NCBI RefSeq assembly: GCF_006337105.1
Contig: NZ_CP040871.1
Coordinates: 124,001-188,000 of the forward strand
DNA: 64,000 bases
Reading direction: 5' to 3'
Origin: Thermomonas aquatica
GTDB lineage: Bacteria; Pseudomonadota; Gammaproteobacteria; Xanthomonadales; Xanthomonadaceae
In this document: positions 28,190 to 39,744 of the stretch, one piece after another
Numbering within the stretch: position 1 is the first letter of the stretch
How the letters are laid out: the number at the start of each line of letters is the position of its first letter
Position numbers and translations under genes: made by a program
Notes under the pieces: model-generated
What the model was told of the DNA's origin: nothing
What the model saw: only the letters and a program-made list of their open reading frames with translations
Database searches by the model: none

Positions 28190-28275
28190 AAGGTCGATTA
28201 TCCTGTCGTCGGGTCGCCCTCAAAGGGGACATGCCTGCTGAACCGCGAATATAGAGAAATATCCCGAATGTGCAG

Positions 28276-29091
28276 TTAACGAATTCTTGCGGTTTCTTTC
28301 AGCGCCGCCAATACCGCCAGCCCGTCGCGCAAGGGGCGCGGCTCGTGTGTGCGGATGAAGTCAGCTCCACCTGCGGCGGCGGCAAGCTCTGCAGCGAGTG
28401 TCGCGGCCCCGACATCCCCCGGACCACGGCCTGTGAGCGCGCGCAGAAAGGATTTGCGCGAAACAGACAGAAGCACCGGCAAATCGAAGCGCAGCCGCAA
28501 TTCATCGAACCGCGCCAGCACCGAGAGCGAGGTTTCGGGAGCAGCCCCCAGAAAAAACCCCATGCCGGGATCAAGGACAAGGCGGTTGCGTTTGATACCG
28601 GCACCCGTCAGCGCCGCGATGCGCGCGTCAAAGAACGCCGCAATGTGATCCATGATGTCGCCAGCGGGTGCCTCGCGCCGATCTGCCTGCCCGTCTTGCA
28701 CCGAATGCATAACGACGAGTTTGGCAGATGATTTCGCCAATTGCGGATAGAACGCAGCGTCTGGAAAACCGCGAATATCATTGAGATAGGCCACACCACG
28801 CGACAAGGCATAGGCTTGCGTCGCGGGTTGATAACTGTCGAGCGAGACGGGAATGCCATCTGCCTTGAGCGCGTCCAGCACCGGCGCGATACGCGCGATT
28901 TCTGTGTCGGACGAAACAGGCGCGGCGTCGGGATTGCTGGATGCCGGACCGAGGTCGATCACATCTGCCCCCTCGGCCATCAGCTTACGCGCCTGCGCAA
29001 TGGCTGCGTCTGGCGCCAGATACCGGCCTCCATCGGAGAAACTGTCCGAGGTTATGTTGACGATGCCGAAAATGATGAGCGATTTATTCAT
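28276..29091 (-). CDS. sul2: Sulfonamide-resistant dihydropteroate synthase Sul2
   Basis: The 271-residue protein starts MNKSLIIFGIVNITSDSFSD and shows the DHPS motifs DSFSDGG and LSVSRKSFLRALTG. It is the sequence I know as Sul2, complete and without an internal stop. Sul2 makes dihydropteroate from pABA while discriminating against sulfonamides, bypassing the chromosomal FolP target. It is transcribed leftward, followed by the glmM fragment and then ISCR2, the standard linkage. Its lower GC and codon use differ from the flanking guaA and tadA. It is expected to give sulfonamide resistance if expressed. Confidence 0.97.
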   Translation of the reverse strand: MNKSLIIFGIVNITSDSFSDGGRYLAPDAAIAQARKLMAEGADVIDLGPASSNPDAAPVSSDTEIARIAPVLDALKADGIPVSLDSYQPATQAYALSRGVAYLNDIRGFPDAAFYPQLAKSSAKLVVMHSVQDGQADRREAPAGDIMDHIAAFFDARIAALTGAGIKRNRLVLDPGMGFFLGAAPETSLSVLARFDELRLRFDLPVLLSVSRKSFLRALTGRGPGDVGAATLAAELAAAAGGADFIRTHEPRPLRDGLAVLAALKETARIR

Positions 29092-30338
<1,247 letters not shown>

Positions 30339-30361
30339 GCAGGGCCTCGCGGGCGAGCCGG

Positions 30362-30367
30362 TATGAT
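30362..30367 (+). promoter_or_regulatory. Candidate -10 box for orn
   Basis: TATGAT lies 34 bp before the orn GTG in the 63-bp gap between the divergent DUF2721 gene and orn. No clear -35 hexamer is seen. Confidence 0.4.
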
Positions 30368-30401
30368 GCCCGCACCCCAGCATGCACGCGAGTCCTAGCC
30401 C

Positions 30402-30965
30402 GTGGAACAGCCCAACGAGCGCCTGATCTGGATCGACCTGGAAATGACCGGGCTCGACACCGGCCGCGACGGCATCCTCGAGATCGCCACGGTGGTGACC
30501 GATGGCCAGCTCAACCTGCTCGCGGAAGGCCCGGAATTCGCCATCGCCCACCCCTTGTCCACGCTGGAAGCGATGGACGACTGGAACCGCAACCAGCACG
30601 GCAAGTCCGGGCTGTGGCGGCGGGTGCTGGAGGAGGGCGTGGCGCTGGCCGAGGCGGAAGCGCGCACCCTGGACTTCCTGCGGCAGTGGGTGCCGGCCAA
30701 TGCCTCGCCGATGTGCGGCAATTCGATCTGCCAGGACCGGCGCTTCATGCACCGCCTGATGCCGGCGCTGGAAGCGCATTTCCATTACCGCAACCTGGAC
30801 GTGAGCACGATCAAGGAACTGGCGCGGCGCTGGTCGCCTGGGGTATTGGCCGGGGTGAGCAAGGAGTCGGCGCACACCGCCTTGAGCGACGTGCGCGATT
30901 CGATCGCGGAATTGCGCCACTATCGCAAGTTCATGGGACCGCTCGCCGGCTTGCCGGCGGACTGA
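30402..30965 (+). CDS. orn: Oligoribonuclease
   Basis: This 187-residue DEDDh exonuclease has the first motif D12-x-E14 ([10 protein letters not shown]), the SICQDRRF block and the C-terminal [11 protein letters not shown] with catalytic His and Asp. Orn degrades RNA dinucleotides, including pGpG, the breakdown product of cyclic di-GMP. The start is GTG. A diguanylate cyclase gene begins 11 bp after its stop, which suggests a shared transcript. Confidence 0.96.
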   Translation: MEQPNERLIWIDLEMTGLDTGRDGILEIATVVTDGQLNLLAEGPEFAIAHPLSTLEAMDDWNRNQHGKSGLWRRVLEEGVALAEAEARTLDFLRQWVPANASPMCGNSICQDRRFMHRLMPALEAHFHYRNLDVSTIKELARRWSPGVLAGVSKESAHTALSDVRDSIAELRHYRKFMGPLAGLPAD

Positions 30966-30976
30966 GGACAGGGCGG

Positions 30977-33964
30977 ATGGAGCGGATGCGGGGGGCATCT
31001 GTGGGGAATCTGGCGCGCGCCATGGCGATGGCCGTGTTGCTGCTGTGCGTCGGCTTGCTGCCTCCGCCGGCCGGCGCCCAGGACAAGCCCTTGTCCGCGT
31101 ATTTCCGCGAGACCTGGACCACCCGCCAGGGGTTGCCGCACAACCAGGTCAATGCCATCGCGCAGACCCCGGACGGTTACCTGTGGTTCGGCACCTGGGA
31201 AGGGCTGGTCCGCTACAACGGCCTGGAATTCCATGCCTTCGACCGCGGCAATACGCCGGCGCTGAAGGACAACGGGGTGCGCTCGGTGCGCGCCTCCGCC
31301 GATGGCGCGGTGGTGATCGGCACGTCGCGCGGCGGGGTGACCGTGAAGCGCGGCGAGTTCTGGCGCACCTGGATGGTCAAGGACGGCCTGGCCCAGGAAG
31401 AAATCATGGATGCCATGCTCGACCGCAAGGGCCGGTTGTGGGTGGCGACCGAGGACTCCGGCATCGACCTGGTCGACGGCGACAAGGTCGTCCACTTCAA
31501 TGCCGGCAGCGGCCTGCCGAGTGGCGTCACCTACGGCCTGATGCTGGATCGCGACGACAGCATGTGGGCCGCGACCGCGGGCGGCCTGGTGCATTTCGCC
31601 GGCGGCCGCCCGGTGGTGTATGCGAAGGCATCCGGCTTGCCCGACGCGCCGGTGTTCCGCGCGATCCAGGATGCCGCCGGCACCGTGTTCGTCGGCACCG
31701 AGCGCGGCGTCTACCGTCGCGAGGGCGAGCGTTTCGTCCAGGTATCGCGCTTGCTCCCGGTCGACGGCGTGCCCAGCCTTGCGAAGGACGCCGCCGGCAA
31801 CCTCTGGGTCGGCACCGTCAACAACGGCCTGCTGCGGCTGACGCAATCCGGCGTCGAGAAATTCACCAGCCTGCGCGGGCTGCCGAACAACCGCGTCGCC
31901 GCGTTGCTGATCGACCGCGAAGGCAGCGTGTGGGCGGGCACCAATGCCGGCTTGCTGCGCTTGAGCGATGCGCCGTTCAGCACCTGGAACGGCGACCAGG
32001 GCTTGAGCGACGACTACGTGCGCGCATTGGCGGAATCGCGCGACGGCTCGATGTGGATCGGCACCAGCCGCGGCCTCAACCGCTGGCGCGGCGGCAAGCT
32101 CGAAGCCAGTTACACCGCCGCCGACGGCTTGCCGAGCGATTCCGTGCTCAGCCTGCTCGAGGATCGCGATGGCAGCCTGCTGGTCGGCAGCTATACCGCC
32201 GGCCTGCTGCGCCTGCGCGCCGGCAGGGTGGTCGCGCATTACGACAACGCGCATGGAATGCCCGGCAGCAACCAGGTGCGTGCGTTGGCGCAGCAGGACG
32301 ACGGCACGGTGTGGATCGGCACCACCCGCGGGCTGGTGCGGATGCGCGACGGCAAGTTCGAGCGTTTCGGCGTTGCGGAGGGCTTGCCGCGCGAATTCAT
32401 CATCTCGCTGCACCTGGCGCGCGACGGCAGCCTGTGGGTCGGCACCGCCAACGGCGCGGCGCACATCGCCGACGGCCGCGTGCAGGTGGTGGACATGCGT
32501 GGCATGAACGGCGCGCAGGACGTGTTCGATTTCCACGAAGACAACGACGGCACGCTGTGGTTCGCCACCGACCGCGGCCTGCTGCGTTACCGCAACGGCC
32601 GGCTGAAGGCGCTGGGGCTGGCGCAGGGGCTGCCGATCGATACCCTGTTCGCGGTGGTGGACGACGGCATCGGCAGCCTGTGGCTGACCTCCAATCGCGG
32701 CGTGATGCGGATTGCCCGCAGCGAGGCGGAAGCGGTGCTCGACGGCAAGAAGGCCACGCTCGAACTCGATCGCTTCGGCGAAGCGGACGGGCTGGCCAGC
32801 AACCAGTGCAACGGCGCATCCGGCCCGGCGGCGCTGCGCGACAGCAGCGGGCGGATCTGGGTCGCGACCGCCGGCGGTGCGGCCGTGGTGCAGCCGCGTT
32901 CCCTGCATGCCTACAAGCGCCAGCTGCCGCCGGTGGTGATCGAACAGGCGCTGGTGAACGATGCCAGCGTGCCGCTGCAGGCCACGCTCAAGCTGCCGGC
33001 CGGAACCCGCAAGCTCGAATTCCACTATGCCAGCCTCAATTTCCTGACCCCGCGTTTCGTCCGCTACCGCTACCGCCTGGAGGGGGTGGACCGCGGCTGG
33101 ATCGAACGCGGCAACCAGCGCGTCGCCCAGTACACCAACCTCGGCCCGGGGAAATACCGGTTCGAAGTGAATGCCTCGGCGCCGGGGCTGGGGCAGGGCT
33201 GGAGCCGCGACGTCACCACGCTCGACATCGAGATCGAACCGCGGCTGTGGCAGCGGACCTGGTTCCTGGCGTTGCTGGCCGCCTGCGCCGGCTTGCTGGT
33301 TGCCGGCCTGTATCGCTGGCGGCTGGGCCACCTGCGCAGCCGCGCCGCGCACCTCGAGAGCGTGGTGGAGCAGCGCACCAGCGACCTGCGCGAGCAGACC
33401 GACAAGCTGCGCGAATCCGACCATGAGAAATCCATCCTGGTCGCACGGCTGAAGGAGCAGGCCGATGCGTTCGAGCGGCAGGCGCGCGAGGATGCGCTGA
33501 CCGGGCTCGGCAACCGTCGCAGCATGGACGAGGCACTGGCGCGCGCCTTCGACCAGGCGGCTCGATCCGGGCGTCCGTTGAGCTTCGCGCTGATCGACAT
33601 CGACCAGTTCAAGCGGATCAACGACGGCTATTCGCACGCCGCCGGCGACCGCGCCCTGACCGAAGTCGCGCGGGTGATGCGCGAGGAACTGGGCGCGCTG
33701 GGCAAGCTGGCGCGCTGGGGCGGCGAGGAATTCGCGGTGCTGTTCGAAGGGCTCGCGCTGGAAGAGGCGCGCCGGCGTTGCGAACGGCTGCGCTGGGCGG
33801 TGGAGCGGCTGGACTGCAGCGGCTTCGCCCCGGGCTGGAAGATGTCGATCAGCGGCGGGGTGGCGGAGCGCACCGGGCTTGCCCATTACGAGCGGCTGGT
33901 CAGCCGCGCCGATGCCCTGATGTACGAAGCCAAGCGCGCCGGCCGCAACCGCATCTGCGGCTAG
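30977..33964 (+). CDS. Ligand-sensor two-component-propeller diguanylate cyclase
   Basis: The protein has 995 residues: a signal peptide or anchor (about 12-34), about a dozen Reg_prop beta-propeller repeats (WxGT-x-GL style) forming a periplasmic sensor, a Y_Y_Y domain, a membrane helix near residue 760-780, a coiled coil, and a C-terminal GGDEF domain with the active form GGEEF. The inhibitory RxxD site that would precede GGEEF is absent (GALG instead). It should make cyclic di-GMP in response to an extracytoplasmic ligand, possibly a polysaccharide fragment as for other proteins of this layout. It sits directly behind orn. An ATG at 30986 is an alternative start. Confidence 0.9.
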   Translation: MERMRGASVGNLARAMAMAVLLLCVGLLPPPAGAQDKPLSAYFRETWTTRQGLPHNQVNAIAQTPDGYLWFGTWEGLVRYNGLEFHAFDRGNTPALKDNGVRSVRASADGAVVIGTSRGGVTVKRGEFWRTWMVKDGLAQEEIMDAMLDRKGRLWVATEDSGIDLVDGDKVVHFNAGSGLPSGVTYGLMLDRDDSMWAATAGGLVHFAGGRPVVYAKASGLPDAPVFRAIQDAAGTVFVGTERGVYRREGERFVQVSRLLPVDGVPSLAKDAAGNLWVGTVNNGLLRLTQSGVEKFTSLRGLPNNRVAALLIDREGSVWAGTNAGLLRLSDAPFSTWNGDQGLSDDYVRALAESRDGSMWIGTSRGLNRWRGGKLEASYTAADGLPSDSVLSLLEDRDGSLLVGSYTAGLLRLRAGRVVAHYDNAHGMPGSNQVRALAQQDDGTVWIGTTRGLVRMRDGKFERFGVAEGLPREFIISLHLARDGSLWVGTANGAAHIADGRVQVVDMRGMNGAQDVFDFHEDNDGTLWFATDRGLLRYRNGRLKALGLAQGLPIDTLFAVVDDGIGSLWLTSNRGVMRIARSEAEAVLDGKKATLELDRFGEADGLASNQCNGASGPAALRDSSGRIWVATAGGAAVVQPRSLHAYKRQLPPVVIEQALVNDASVPLQATLKLPAGTRKLEFHYASLNFLTPRFVRYRYRLEGVDRGWIERGNQRVAQYTNLGPGKYRFEVNASAPGLGQGWSRDVTTLDIEIEPRLWQRTWFLALLAACAGLLVAGLYRWRLGHLRSRAAHLESVVEQRTSDLREQTDKLRESDHEKSILVARLKEQADAFERQAREDALTGLGNRRSMDEALARAFDQAARSGRPLSFALIDIDQFKRINDGYSHAAGDRALTEVARVMREELGALGKLARWGGEEFAVLFEGLALEEARRRCERLRWAVERLDCSGFAPGWKMSISGGVAERTGLAHYERLVSRADALMYEAKRAGRNRICG

Positions 33965-33971
33965 GGCCTGG

Positions 33972-35453
33972 CTACAGCAGCGGCGCCATCATCCCGATCG
34001 CGTTCTGCAGCAGGCGCTGGCGGTAGGGCCACGCCCGCACGGTGTCGAGATCGACCGGCTGGGAGACCGACATGTAGCCCAGCTGCCGCGTGCGGATGGC
34101 CTGCACGACGGCATGGTCGGCGACCAGCAGGTTGTTCTCGTAATTCAGTTCCAGGCTGCGGCGGTCCATGTTGGCCGAGCCGACCAGGGCGATCCCGCCA
34201 TCGATGGTCATCGACTTGGTGTGCAGGATCCCCAACGGATATTCGAGCACGCTGACTCCGCTGCTCAGCAGGTCCGGCCAGGTGCTGCGGCAACTATTGC
34301 CGACCAGCATCGAATCGTTGCGCGCGGGGAACACGATGGTGGTCTTCACCCCGCGCCGGGGGGCGGCGCAAAGGGCCCGCAGCAGGGCTTCGTCGGGCAC
34401 GAAGTAGGGCGTGGTGACCAGCAGTTCCTCGCGCGCCGCGTACATCGCCGCGACAAACATGTCCGACATCGCGTTGTGGCGGGCGGTCGGGCCGGTGCCG
34501 AACATTTGCGCGATCACGCCATCCTCGAACTGCTCCGGCGCTGGCGATGCGGTCACCATCGCTTCCAGCGCCTCGCCGGTTTCGCTGATCCAGGCGCTGA
34601 GGAACAGGTATTGCGCCTGCCGCACCACCGGGCCCTCGCAGCGCAGCAGCAGGTCGATCCACGGTGCGAACTTCGGTTTCACCCGGAATTCGGGATCCGC
34701 GCAGTTCTGGCTGCCGCAGTAGGCGATGCGGTTGTCGATCACCGCGATTTTGCGATGGTTGCGCAGGTCGACCCGGCCTACCGCCAGATGACCCAGGCGC
34801 GGCACGTCGTCGAGCATGGCGTGGACGCGCACGCCGGCATCGCGCAGTTGCTTCCAGCGCGGGCCATGCGCGAAGGCGCGCGAACCCAGGGCATCCACCA
34901 TCACCCGGCACTGCACGCCGCGCTGCGCGGCCGCGCAGACGGCATCGGCCACGCGGGCGCCGTTGCGGTCGTCCAGCCAGATGTAGAAGCCGATGTGGAC
35001 GCTCGCGCGGGCCTGTTCGATATCGGCGACCAGGGCATCGATGGCGGCATTCGAATCGAGTTTCGGTGCATCAGGGGGTGCCGCTGGATCGCCGAGCAGG
35101 ACGATGCGGTTGCCGGCGACGGGTTTGAACCCGTTGATCGACTGGGCCAGGTCGAACACGGGCTTGGCCCGGGGCGCGAACACATCCGCCGCCACGCCGC
35201 CATCGACTGGCAGGGGCATGCGTGCCTCGGTCTCGCGCAGACGCTTGATCCGCGTGCGGCCGATGCTGGTTTCGCCCAGCAACAGATAGGCGATCACCCC
35301 GAGCAGTGGCAGGAAGGTGATCACCGCCACCCAGGCCACCCGCGAGGCAGGCGCGCGATTGGGCCGGGTGATCGCGCGTGCGATCACCAGCAGGTGCACG
35401 ACGAACAGCAGCAGCGCCAGCGGCGAGTGCAGCGGGCTCAGGAAATACGCCAT
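33972..35453 (-). CDS. cls: Cardiolipin synthase
   Basis: The 493-residue protein has two N-terminal membrane helices and two phospholipase-D HKD motifs (HRKIAVID and HTKSMTID, each followed by a GSxN-type strand). It condenses two phosphatidylglycerols to cardiolipin in the inner membrane. It is convergent with the diguanylate cyclase gene, with 7 bp between stops, and lies 77 bp downstream of ppsA's stop side. Whether it is the ClsA or another paralogue cannot be told from the window alone. Confidence 0.92.
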   Translation of the reverse strand: MAYFLSPLHSPLALLLFVVHLLVIARAITRPNRAPASRVAWVAVITFLPLLGVIAYLLLGETSIGRTRIKRLRETEARMPLPVDGGVAADVFAPRAKPVFDLAQSINGFKPVAGNRIVLLGDPAAPPDAPKLDSNAAIDALVADIEQARASVHIGFYIWLDDRNGARVADAVCAAAQRGVQCRVMVDALGSRAFAHGPRWKQLRDAGVRVHAMLDDVPRLGHLAVGRVDLRNHRKIAVIDNRIAYCGSQNCADPEFRVKPKFAPWIDLLLRCEGPVVRQAQYLFLSAWISETGEALEAMVTASPAPEQFEDGVIAQMFGTGPTARHNAMSDMFVAAMYAAREELLVTTPYFVPDEALLRALCAAPRRGVKTTIVFPARNDSMLVGNSCRSTWPDLLSSGVSVLEYPLGILHTKSMTIDGGIALVGSANMDRRSLELNYENNLLVADHAVVQAIRTRQLGYMSVSQPVDLDTVRAWPYRQRLLQNAIGMMAPLL

Positions 35454-35530
35454 GGCATGTTCCGGTGCGGCATGCCGCCGAGCCTACCGGAGCCGCGAGG
35501 CGGCGCAAGCGCCGCCAGCCGCGAATGCGA

Positions 35531-37903
35531 TCAGGCCTGCTTGGCCTTGGCCAGCTGCAGCCAGGTGTCGACCACCGTGTCGGGGTTCAGCGACACCGAC
35601 TCGATCCCCTGTTCCATCAGCCACAGCGCGAGATCCGGGTGGTCGCTCGGACCCTGGCCGCAGATGCCGACGTACTTGCCCTTCGCCTTGGCCGCGGCGA
35701 TCGCCATCGACAGCATCTTCTTGACCGCCGGGTCGCGTTCGTCGAACAGGCCGGCGACGATCGCGCTGTCGCGGTCCAGGCCCAGGGTGAGCTGGGTCAT
35801 GTCGTTGGAACCGATGCTGAAGCCGTCGAACAGCTCCAGGAATTCATCGGCGAGCAGCGCGTTGGACGGCACCTCGCACATCATGATGACCTTCAGGCCG
35901 TTCTCGCCCTGGACCAGGCCGTTCTCGCGCAGGACGTCCAGCACCTTGCGGCCTTCGTCCAGCGTGCGCACGAACGGGATCATCACCCACAGATTGGTGA
36001 GGCCCATGTCCTCGCGCACGCGCTTGACCGCCTTGCACTCCAGCGCGAACGCGTCGCGGAAGCTCGGGTCGATGTAACGCGATGCGCCGCGGAACCCGAT
36101 CATCGGGTTCTCCTCGTGCGGCTCGTACTTGCTGCCGCCAATCAGGTTGGCGTATTCGTTCGACTTGAAGTCGGACAGGCGCACGATCACCGGGTTCGGC
36201 GCCACCGAGGCGGTAATGGTGGCGATGCCTTCGGCCAGACGATCCACGTAGAACTCGACCGGGCCGGCGTAACCGGCGGTGCGCGCGTCGATCTTCGCCT
36301 TGGTCGCCGCGTCCTGCTTCGCGTATTCCAGCAATGCCTTCGGATGCACGCCGATATGGCTGGCGATGATCATCTCCAGCCGCGCCAGGCCGATGCCGGC
36401 GTTCGGCAGCATGCCGAAGTCGAAGGCGCGGTCGGGATTCGCCACGTTCATCATGATCTTCAGCGGCGCCGGCGGCATGTTGCCGAGGTCGGTGGTGGTG
36501 CGCTCGAAGGGCAGGGCGCCGGCGTAGATGAAGCCGGTATCGCCTTCGGCGCAGCTGACGGTGACCGGGTCGCCGTCCTTGATGGTGTCCAGCGCGTTGC
36601 CGGTGCCGACCACGGCGGGTACGCCGAGTTCACGCGCGATGATCGCCGCGTGGCAGGTGCGGCCGCCGCGGTTGGTGACGATGGCGGCGCTGCGCTTCAT
36701 CACCGGCTCCCAGTCGGGATCGGTCATGTCGGCGACCAGCACGTCGCCGGGCTGCACGCGCTCCATGTCGGCCAGCGAACGCACCACCCGCGCGGTGCCG
36801 CTGCCGATCTTGCTGCCGATGGCGCGGCCTTCGGCCAGCACCTCGCCGCGCTGCTGCAGCGTGTAGCGCTCGATCTGCGTCGCATGCGCGCGCGACTTCA
36901 CCGTCTCCGGGCGCGCCTGCAGGATGTAGAGCTTGCCGGTGTTGCCGTCCTTGCCCCATTCGATGTCCATCGGCCGGCCGTAGTGCTGCTCGATCACCAG
37001 CGACTGCTTGGCGAGTTCCTGCACGTCGGCATCGCTGATCGAGAACTTCGAACGCAGTTCGGCCGGCGTGTCTTCGGTCTTGACGCGTTCGCCGGGCACC
37101 TTCGAATACACCATCCGCAGCTGCTTGCTGCCCAGCGAGCGGCGCAGGATCGCCGGCTTGCCGGCCTTGAGCGTGGGCTTGTAGACGTAGAACTCGTCCG
37201 GGTTGACCGCGCCCTGCACGACCATCTCGCCCAGGCCGTAGCTGGCGGTGACGAAGACCACGTCGCGGAAACCGGATTCGGTGTCGAGGGTGAACAGCAC
37301 GCCGGAGGCGCCGACGTCGGAGCGCACCATCAACTGCACGCCGGCGGACAGGAACACGTCCTCGTGGGCGAAGCCGTGGTGCACGCGGTAGGCGATGGCG
37401 CGATCGTTGTAGAGCGACGCAAAGACTTCCTTGACCTTGTGCACCACGTCGTCGGCGCCGGTCACGTTGAGGAAGGTTTCCTGCTGGCCGGCGAAGGACG
37501 CATCCGGCAGGTCTTCGGCGGTGGCGGAGGAGCGCACGGCCACGGCGATGTCCGGTGCACCGGCATCAGCGCACAGTTTCGCGTAGGCGGTGCGGATGTC
37601 GGCGTCGAGTTCCGGCTGCAACGGGGCGTCGATCACCCAGCCGCGGATCTCGGCGCCGGCGCGGGTCAGGGCGGGCACGTCCTCGACGTCGATGGTCGCC
37701 AGCTTGTCGTAGATGCGCTGGTGCAAGTCGTTGTGGGCGATGAAGGCCTTGAACGCGTCGGCGGTGGTGGCGAAGCCGCCGGGCACCGAGACGCCCAGAC
37801 CGGACAATTCGCCGATCATCTCGCCCAGCGAGGAGTTCTTGCCGCCCACCTGGGCGAGGTCGGACAGGCGCAGGTCGTGCAGCCAGAGGACATTGCTGGT
37901 CAA
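35531..37903 (-). CDS. ppsA: Phosphoenolpyruvate synthase
   Basis: This 790-residue enzyme has the N-terminal ATP-grasp-like PEP-utilising domain ([10 protein letters not shown]), the phospho-carrier H418 in GGRTCHAAI, and the C-terminal PEP-binding TIM barrel with GSNDMTQ and [11 protein letters not shown]. It converts pyruvate and ATP to PEP, AMP and Pi for gluconeogenesis. It is divergent from ppsR, whose product regulates it by reversible phosphorylation. Confidence 0.97.
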   Translation of the reverse strand: MTSNVLWLHDLRLSDLAQVGGKNSSLGEMIGELSGLGVSVPGGFATTADAFKAFIAHNDLHQRIYDKLATIDVEDVPALTRAGAEIRGWVIDAPLQPELDADIRTAYAKLCADAGAPDIAVAVRSSATAEDLPDASFAGQQETFLNVTGADDVVHKVKEVFASLYNDRAIAYRVHHGFAHEDVFLSAGVQLMVRSDVGASGVLFTLDTESGFRDVVFVTASYGLGEMVVQGAVNPDEFYVYKPTLKAGKPAILRRSLGSKQLRMVYSKVPGERVKTEDTPAELRSKFSISDADVQELAKQSLVIEQHYGRPMDIEWGKDGNTGKLYILQARPETVKSRAHATQIERYTLQQRGEVLAEGRAIGSKIGSGTARVVRSLADMERVQPGDVLVADMTDPDWEPVMKRSAAIVTNRGGRTCHAAIIARELGVPAVVGTGNALDTIKDGDPVTVSCAEGDTGFIYAGALPFERTTTDLGNMPPAPLKIMMNVANPDRAFDFGMLPNAGIGLARLEMIIASHIGVHPKALLEYAKQDAATKAKIDARTAGYAGPVEFYVDRLAEGIATITASVAPNPVIVRLSDFKSNEYANLIGGSKYEPHEENPMIGFRGASRYIDPSFRDAFALECKAVKRVREDMGLTNLWVMIPFVRTLDEGRKVLDVLRENGLVQGENGLKVIMMCEVPSNALLADEFLELFDGFSIGSNDMTQLTLGLDRDSAIVAGLFDERDPAVKKMLSMAIAAAKAKGKYVGICGQGPSDHPDLALWLMEQGIESVSLNPDTVVDTWLQLAKAKQA

Positions 37904-37990
37904 GGCGGGCTCCGTGGGGCAGGGCGGCGCATGGGCGCTGGAAGTCCGTTATTTTACATCGCCCGCCTAGAGCGATGACTACGATTGCAT

Positions 37991-38812
37991 ATGGATGCCG
38001 TCCGCCCCGTGTTCTACGTCTCCGACGGTACCGGCATCACCGCCGAAACCATCGGCCACAGCCTGCTGACCCAGTTTTCCGGCAGCCGCTTCCAGACCGA
38101 CCGCCTGCCGTTCGTGGACACCCCGGACCGGGCCCGCGATGCCGCGAACCGCATCCGAGCGGCGGGCGAGGCCGCGCGGACGCGCCCGATCGTGGTCACC
38201 TCGTGCGTGGACGGGTCGCTGACCGCCCTTGTGGCGGAGAGCGGGGCGCTGATGCTGGACGTGTTCGCGCCGTTCATCGAGCCGCTGGAGCGCGAGCTGG
38301 GCGAGGCCCGCCAGCAGCGGGTGGGGCAGGCGCACGGCATCGTCGATTTCGACACCTACCACCGCCGCATCAACGCGATGAACTACGCGTTGACCCACGA
38401 CGACGGCATCAGCATGAACTACGACGAGGCCGACCTGATCCTGGTCGGCGTCTCCCGTGCGGGCAAGACGCCGACCTGCGTGTACCTGGCCCTGCACCAC
38501 GGCATCCGCGCGGCGAACTATCCGCTGACCCCGGACGACCTCGAGGAAGAGCGATTGCCGGCGAAGTTGCGGCAGCACCGCAACAAGCTGTTCGGGCTGA
38601 CCATCGACCCGATCCGCCTGCACCAGATCCGCCAGGAACGCCGGGCGAATTCGCGCTATGCGCAGCTGGACACCTGCAAGCGGGAGGTGGCCCAGGCGGA
38701 GGCGATGCTGCGCCGCGAAGGCATCGAGATGCTCAGCACTACGCATGCGTCGATCGAGGAGATTTCCAGCCGCGTCCTCGAGCATCTCGGCATCAATCGC
38801 GAGATGTATTGA
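37991..38812 (+). CDS. ppsR: PEP synthase regulatory protein (kinase/pyrophosphorylase)
   Basis: The 273-residue protein belongs to the DUF299 family, with the [10 protein letters not shown] start and P-loop GVSRAGKT at 153-160. It inactivates PEP synthase by ADP-dependent phosphorylation and reactivates it by Pi-dependent removal. The divergent arrangement with ppsA (87 bp between starts) is conserved. An in-frame TTG two codons upstream is a less likely start. Confidence 0.95.
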   Translation: MDAVRPVFYVSDGTGITAETIGHSLLTQFSGSRFQTDRLPFVDTPDRARDAANRIRAAGEAARTRPIVVTSCVDGSLTALVAESGALMLDVFAPFIEPLERELGEARQQRVGQAHGIVDFDTYHRRINAMNYALTHDDGISMNYDEADLILVGVSRAGKTPTCVYLALHHGIRAANYPLTPDDLEEERLPAKLRQHRNKLFGLTIDPIRLHQIRQERRANSRYAQLDTCKREVAQAEAMLRREGIEMLSTTHASIEEISSRVLEHLGINREMY

Positions 38813-38899
38813 GCGGGCTGCGGGAATCCCCACGCTAGGCCTGTTCCCGCGTTGCGTCAATCCTGCCGCGGCGCGGATCGCACGTGTAGGATCGATGCC

Positions 38900-39400
38900 A
38901 TGAGCCGCGTGCTTGCCCGTCGCGTTCCGTTGCCGAAGCTGAGCCGTTTCAGCTGGCTGATGGGCCTGTATGCCGAGAATCATTCGCGCCTGCAGCGCCT
39001 GTTCGAGCCGGCGGACCTGGCCTGCGGCGCGTATGTGTCGAGCATCGGCGACGGGCTGGACCTGCGGCTGGAAGCGGTCGAACGCCATGCCTATACCGTC
39101 GAGTTGCGGATGACCTACGGGCTGGTCGATCCGCAGACCGGCCTGCACGATCCCTCCGCGAACCTGCGCCTGTACCGCGATGCGCGCCAGGTGGAAGCCA
39201 CGCATTGCTATGCCGGCCGGCGCTGGCAGGACGTGATCGGCATGTTCCCGCCGCCGGAGCGGATCCTCGACCATCGCCTGCGGATGAACACCTTCCTCGG
39301 CAAATGGCTGCAGTACCTGGCCGAGCAGGGGCATGGCGTGGCGACCTTGCGGCCGGCGCCGCGAACGGAAATCGGCAAGCAAATCGAAACAGCCGCTTGA
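38900..39400 (+). CDS. DUF1249 family protein
   Basis: The 166-residue cytoplasmic protein matches the DUF1249 (YqiB-like) family, with the LMGLYAENHSRLQRLF start and MNTFLGKWLQYL near the end. Its function is unknown. An in-frame ATG 16 codons earlier is present, but the region before 38900 is not conserved in character. The tRNA promoter's -35 box overlaps its stop codon. Confidence 0.82.
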   Translation: MSRVLARRVPLPKLSRFSWLMGLYAENHSRLQRLFEPADLACGAYVSSIGDGLDLRLEAVERHAYTVELRMTYGLVDPQTGLHDPSANLRLYRDARQVEATHCYAGRRWQDVIGMFPPPERILDHRLRMNTFLGKWLQYLAEQGHGVATLRPAPRTEIGKQIETAA

Positions 39401-39425
39401 CGCTTCGGAAAACGTCCCGCAGAAT
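39397..39425 (+). promoter_or_regulatory. Sigma-70-like promoter for the tRNA operon
   Basis: TTGACG (39397-39402) and CAGAAT (39420-39425) are separated by 17 bp. The -35 box overlaps the stop codon of the DUF1249 gene. The start of transcription would fall about 12 bp before tRNA-Ala. Confidence 0.65.
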
Positions 39426-39444
39426 GCGCGTCTTTCCAGCCCGT

Positions 39445-39520
39445 GGGGCCATAGCTCAGCTGGGAGAGCGCCTGCATGGCATGCAGGAGGTCGGCGGTTC
39501 GATCCCGCCTGGCTCCACCA
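39445..39520 (+). tRNA. tRNA-Ala (anticodon GGC), CCA encoded
   Basis: The 76-nt sequence folds as a full cloverleaf: acceptor GGGGCCA/TGGCTCC with the G3:U70 pair that marks alanine tRNAs, anticodon stem CCTGC/GCAGG with loop ATGGCAT (anticodon GGC), T-loop TTCGATC, and encoded CCA. It reads GCC and GCU codons. Confidence 0.97.
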
Positions 39521-39556
39521 CTCTTCAGATCCATCTCCTGAAAATTTTGCGGTTTT

Positions 39557-39632
39557 GTCCCCATCGTCTAGAGGCCTAGGACATTACCCTTTCACGGTAG
39601 CGACCGGGGTTCGAATCCCCGTGGGGACGCCA
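39557..39632 (+). tRNA. tRNA-Glu (anticodon TTC), CCA encoded
   Basis: The 76-nt sequence has acceptor GTCCCCA/TGGGGAC, anticodon loop CTTTCAC (anticodon TTC), T-loop TTCGAAT and encoded CCA. It follows tRNA-Ala by 36 bp, without a separate promoter, so the pair is probably one transcript. Confidence 0.96.
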
Positions 39633-39663
39633 CCCAAACCCGCGAAATCGAGATGCTGCAATC

Positions 39664-39695
39664 GAAAGCCCGGCTTGCGCCGGGCTTTTTCTTTT
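39664..39695 (+). terminator. Rho-independent terminator after the tRNA pair
   Basis: A 9-bp stem (39666-39674 with 39679-39687, loop TTGC) is followed by TTTCTTTT, ending the tRNA-Ala/tRNA-Glu transcript. Confidence 0.9.
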
Positions 39696-39744
39696 CGCGG
39701 CGTGGGGCAGATGGCACGATGCTCGCGAAGCACAGCCAAGGCAA

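Noticed and set aside
27742..28279. Small plus-strand frames opposite the glmM fragment
   Set aside because: They run antisense to a clear glmM relic and across the ISCR2 boundary, with no conserved features.
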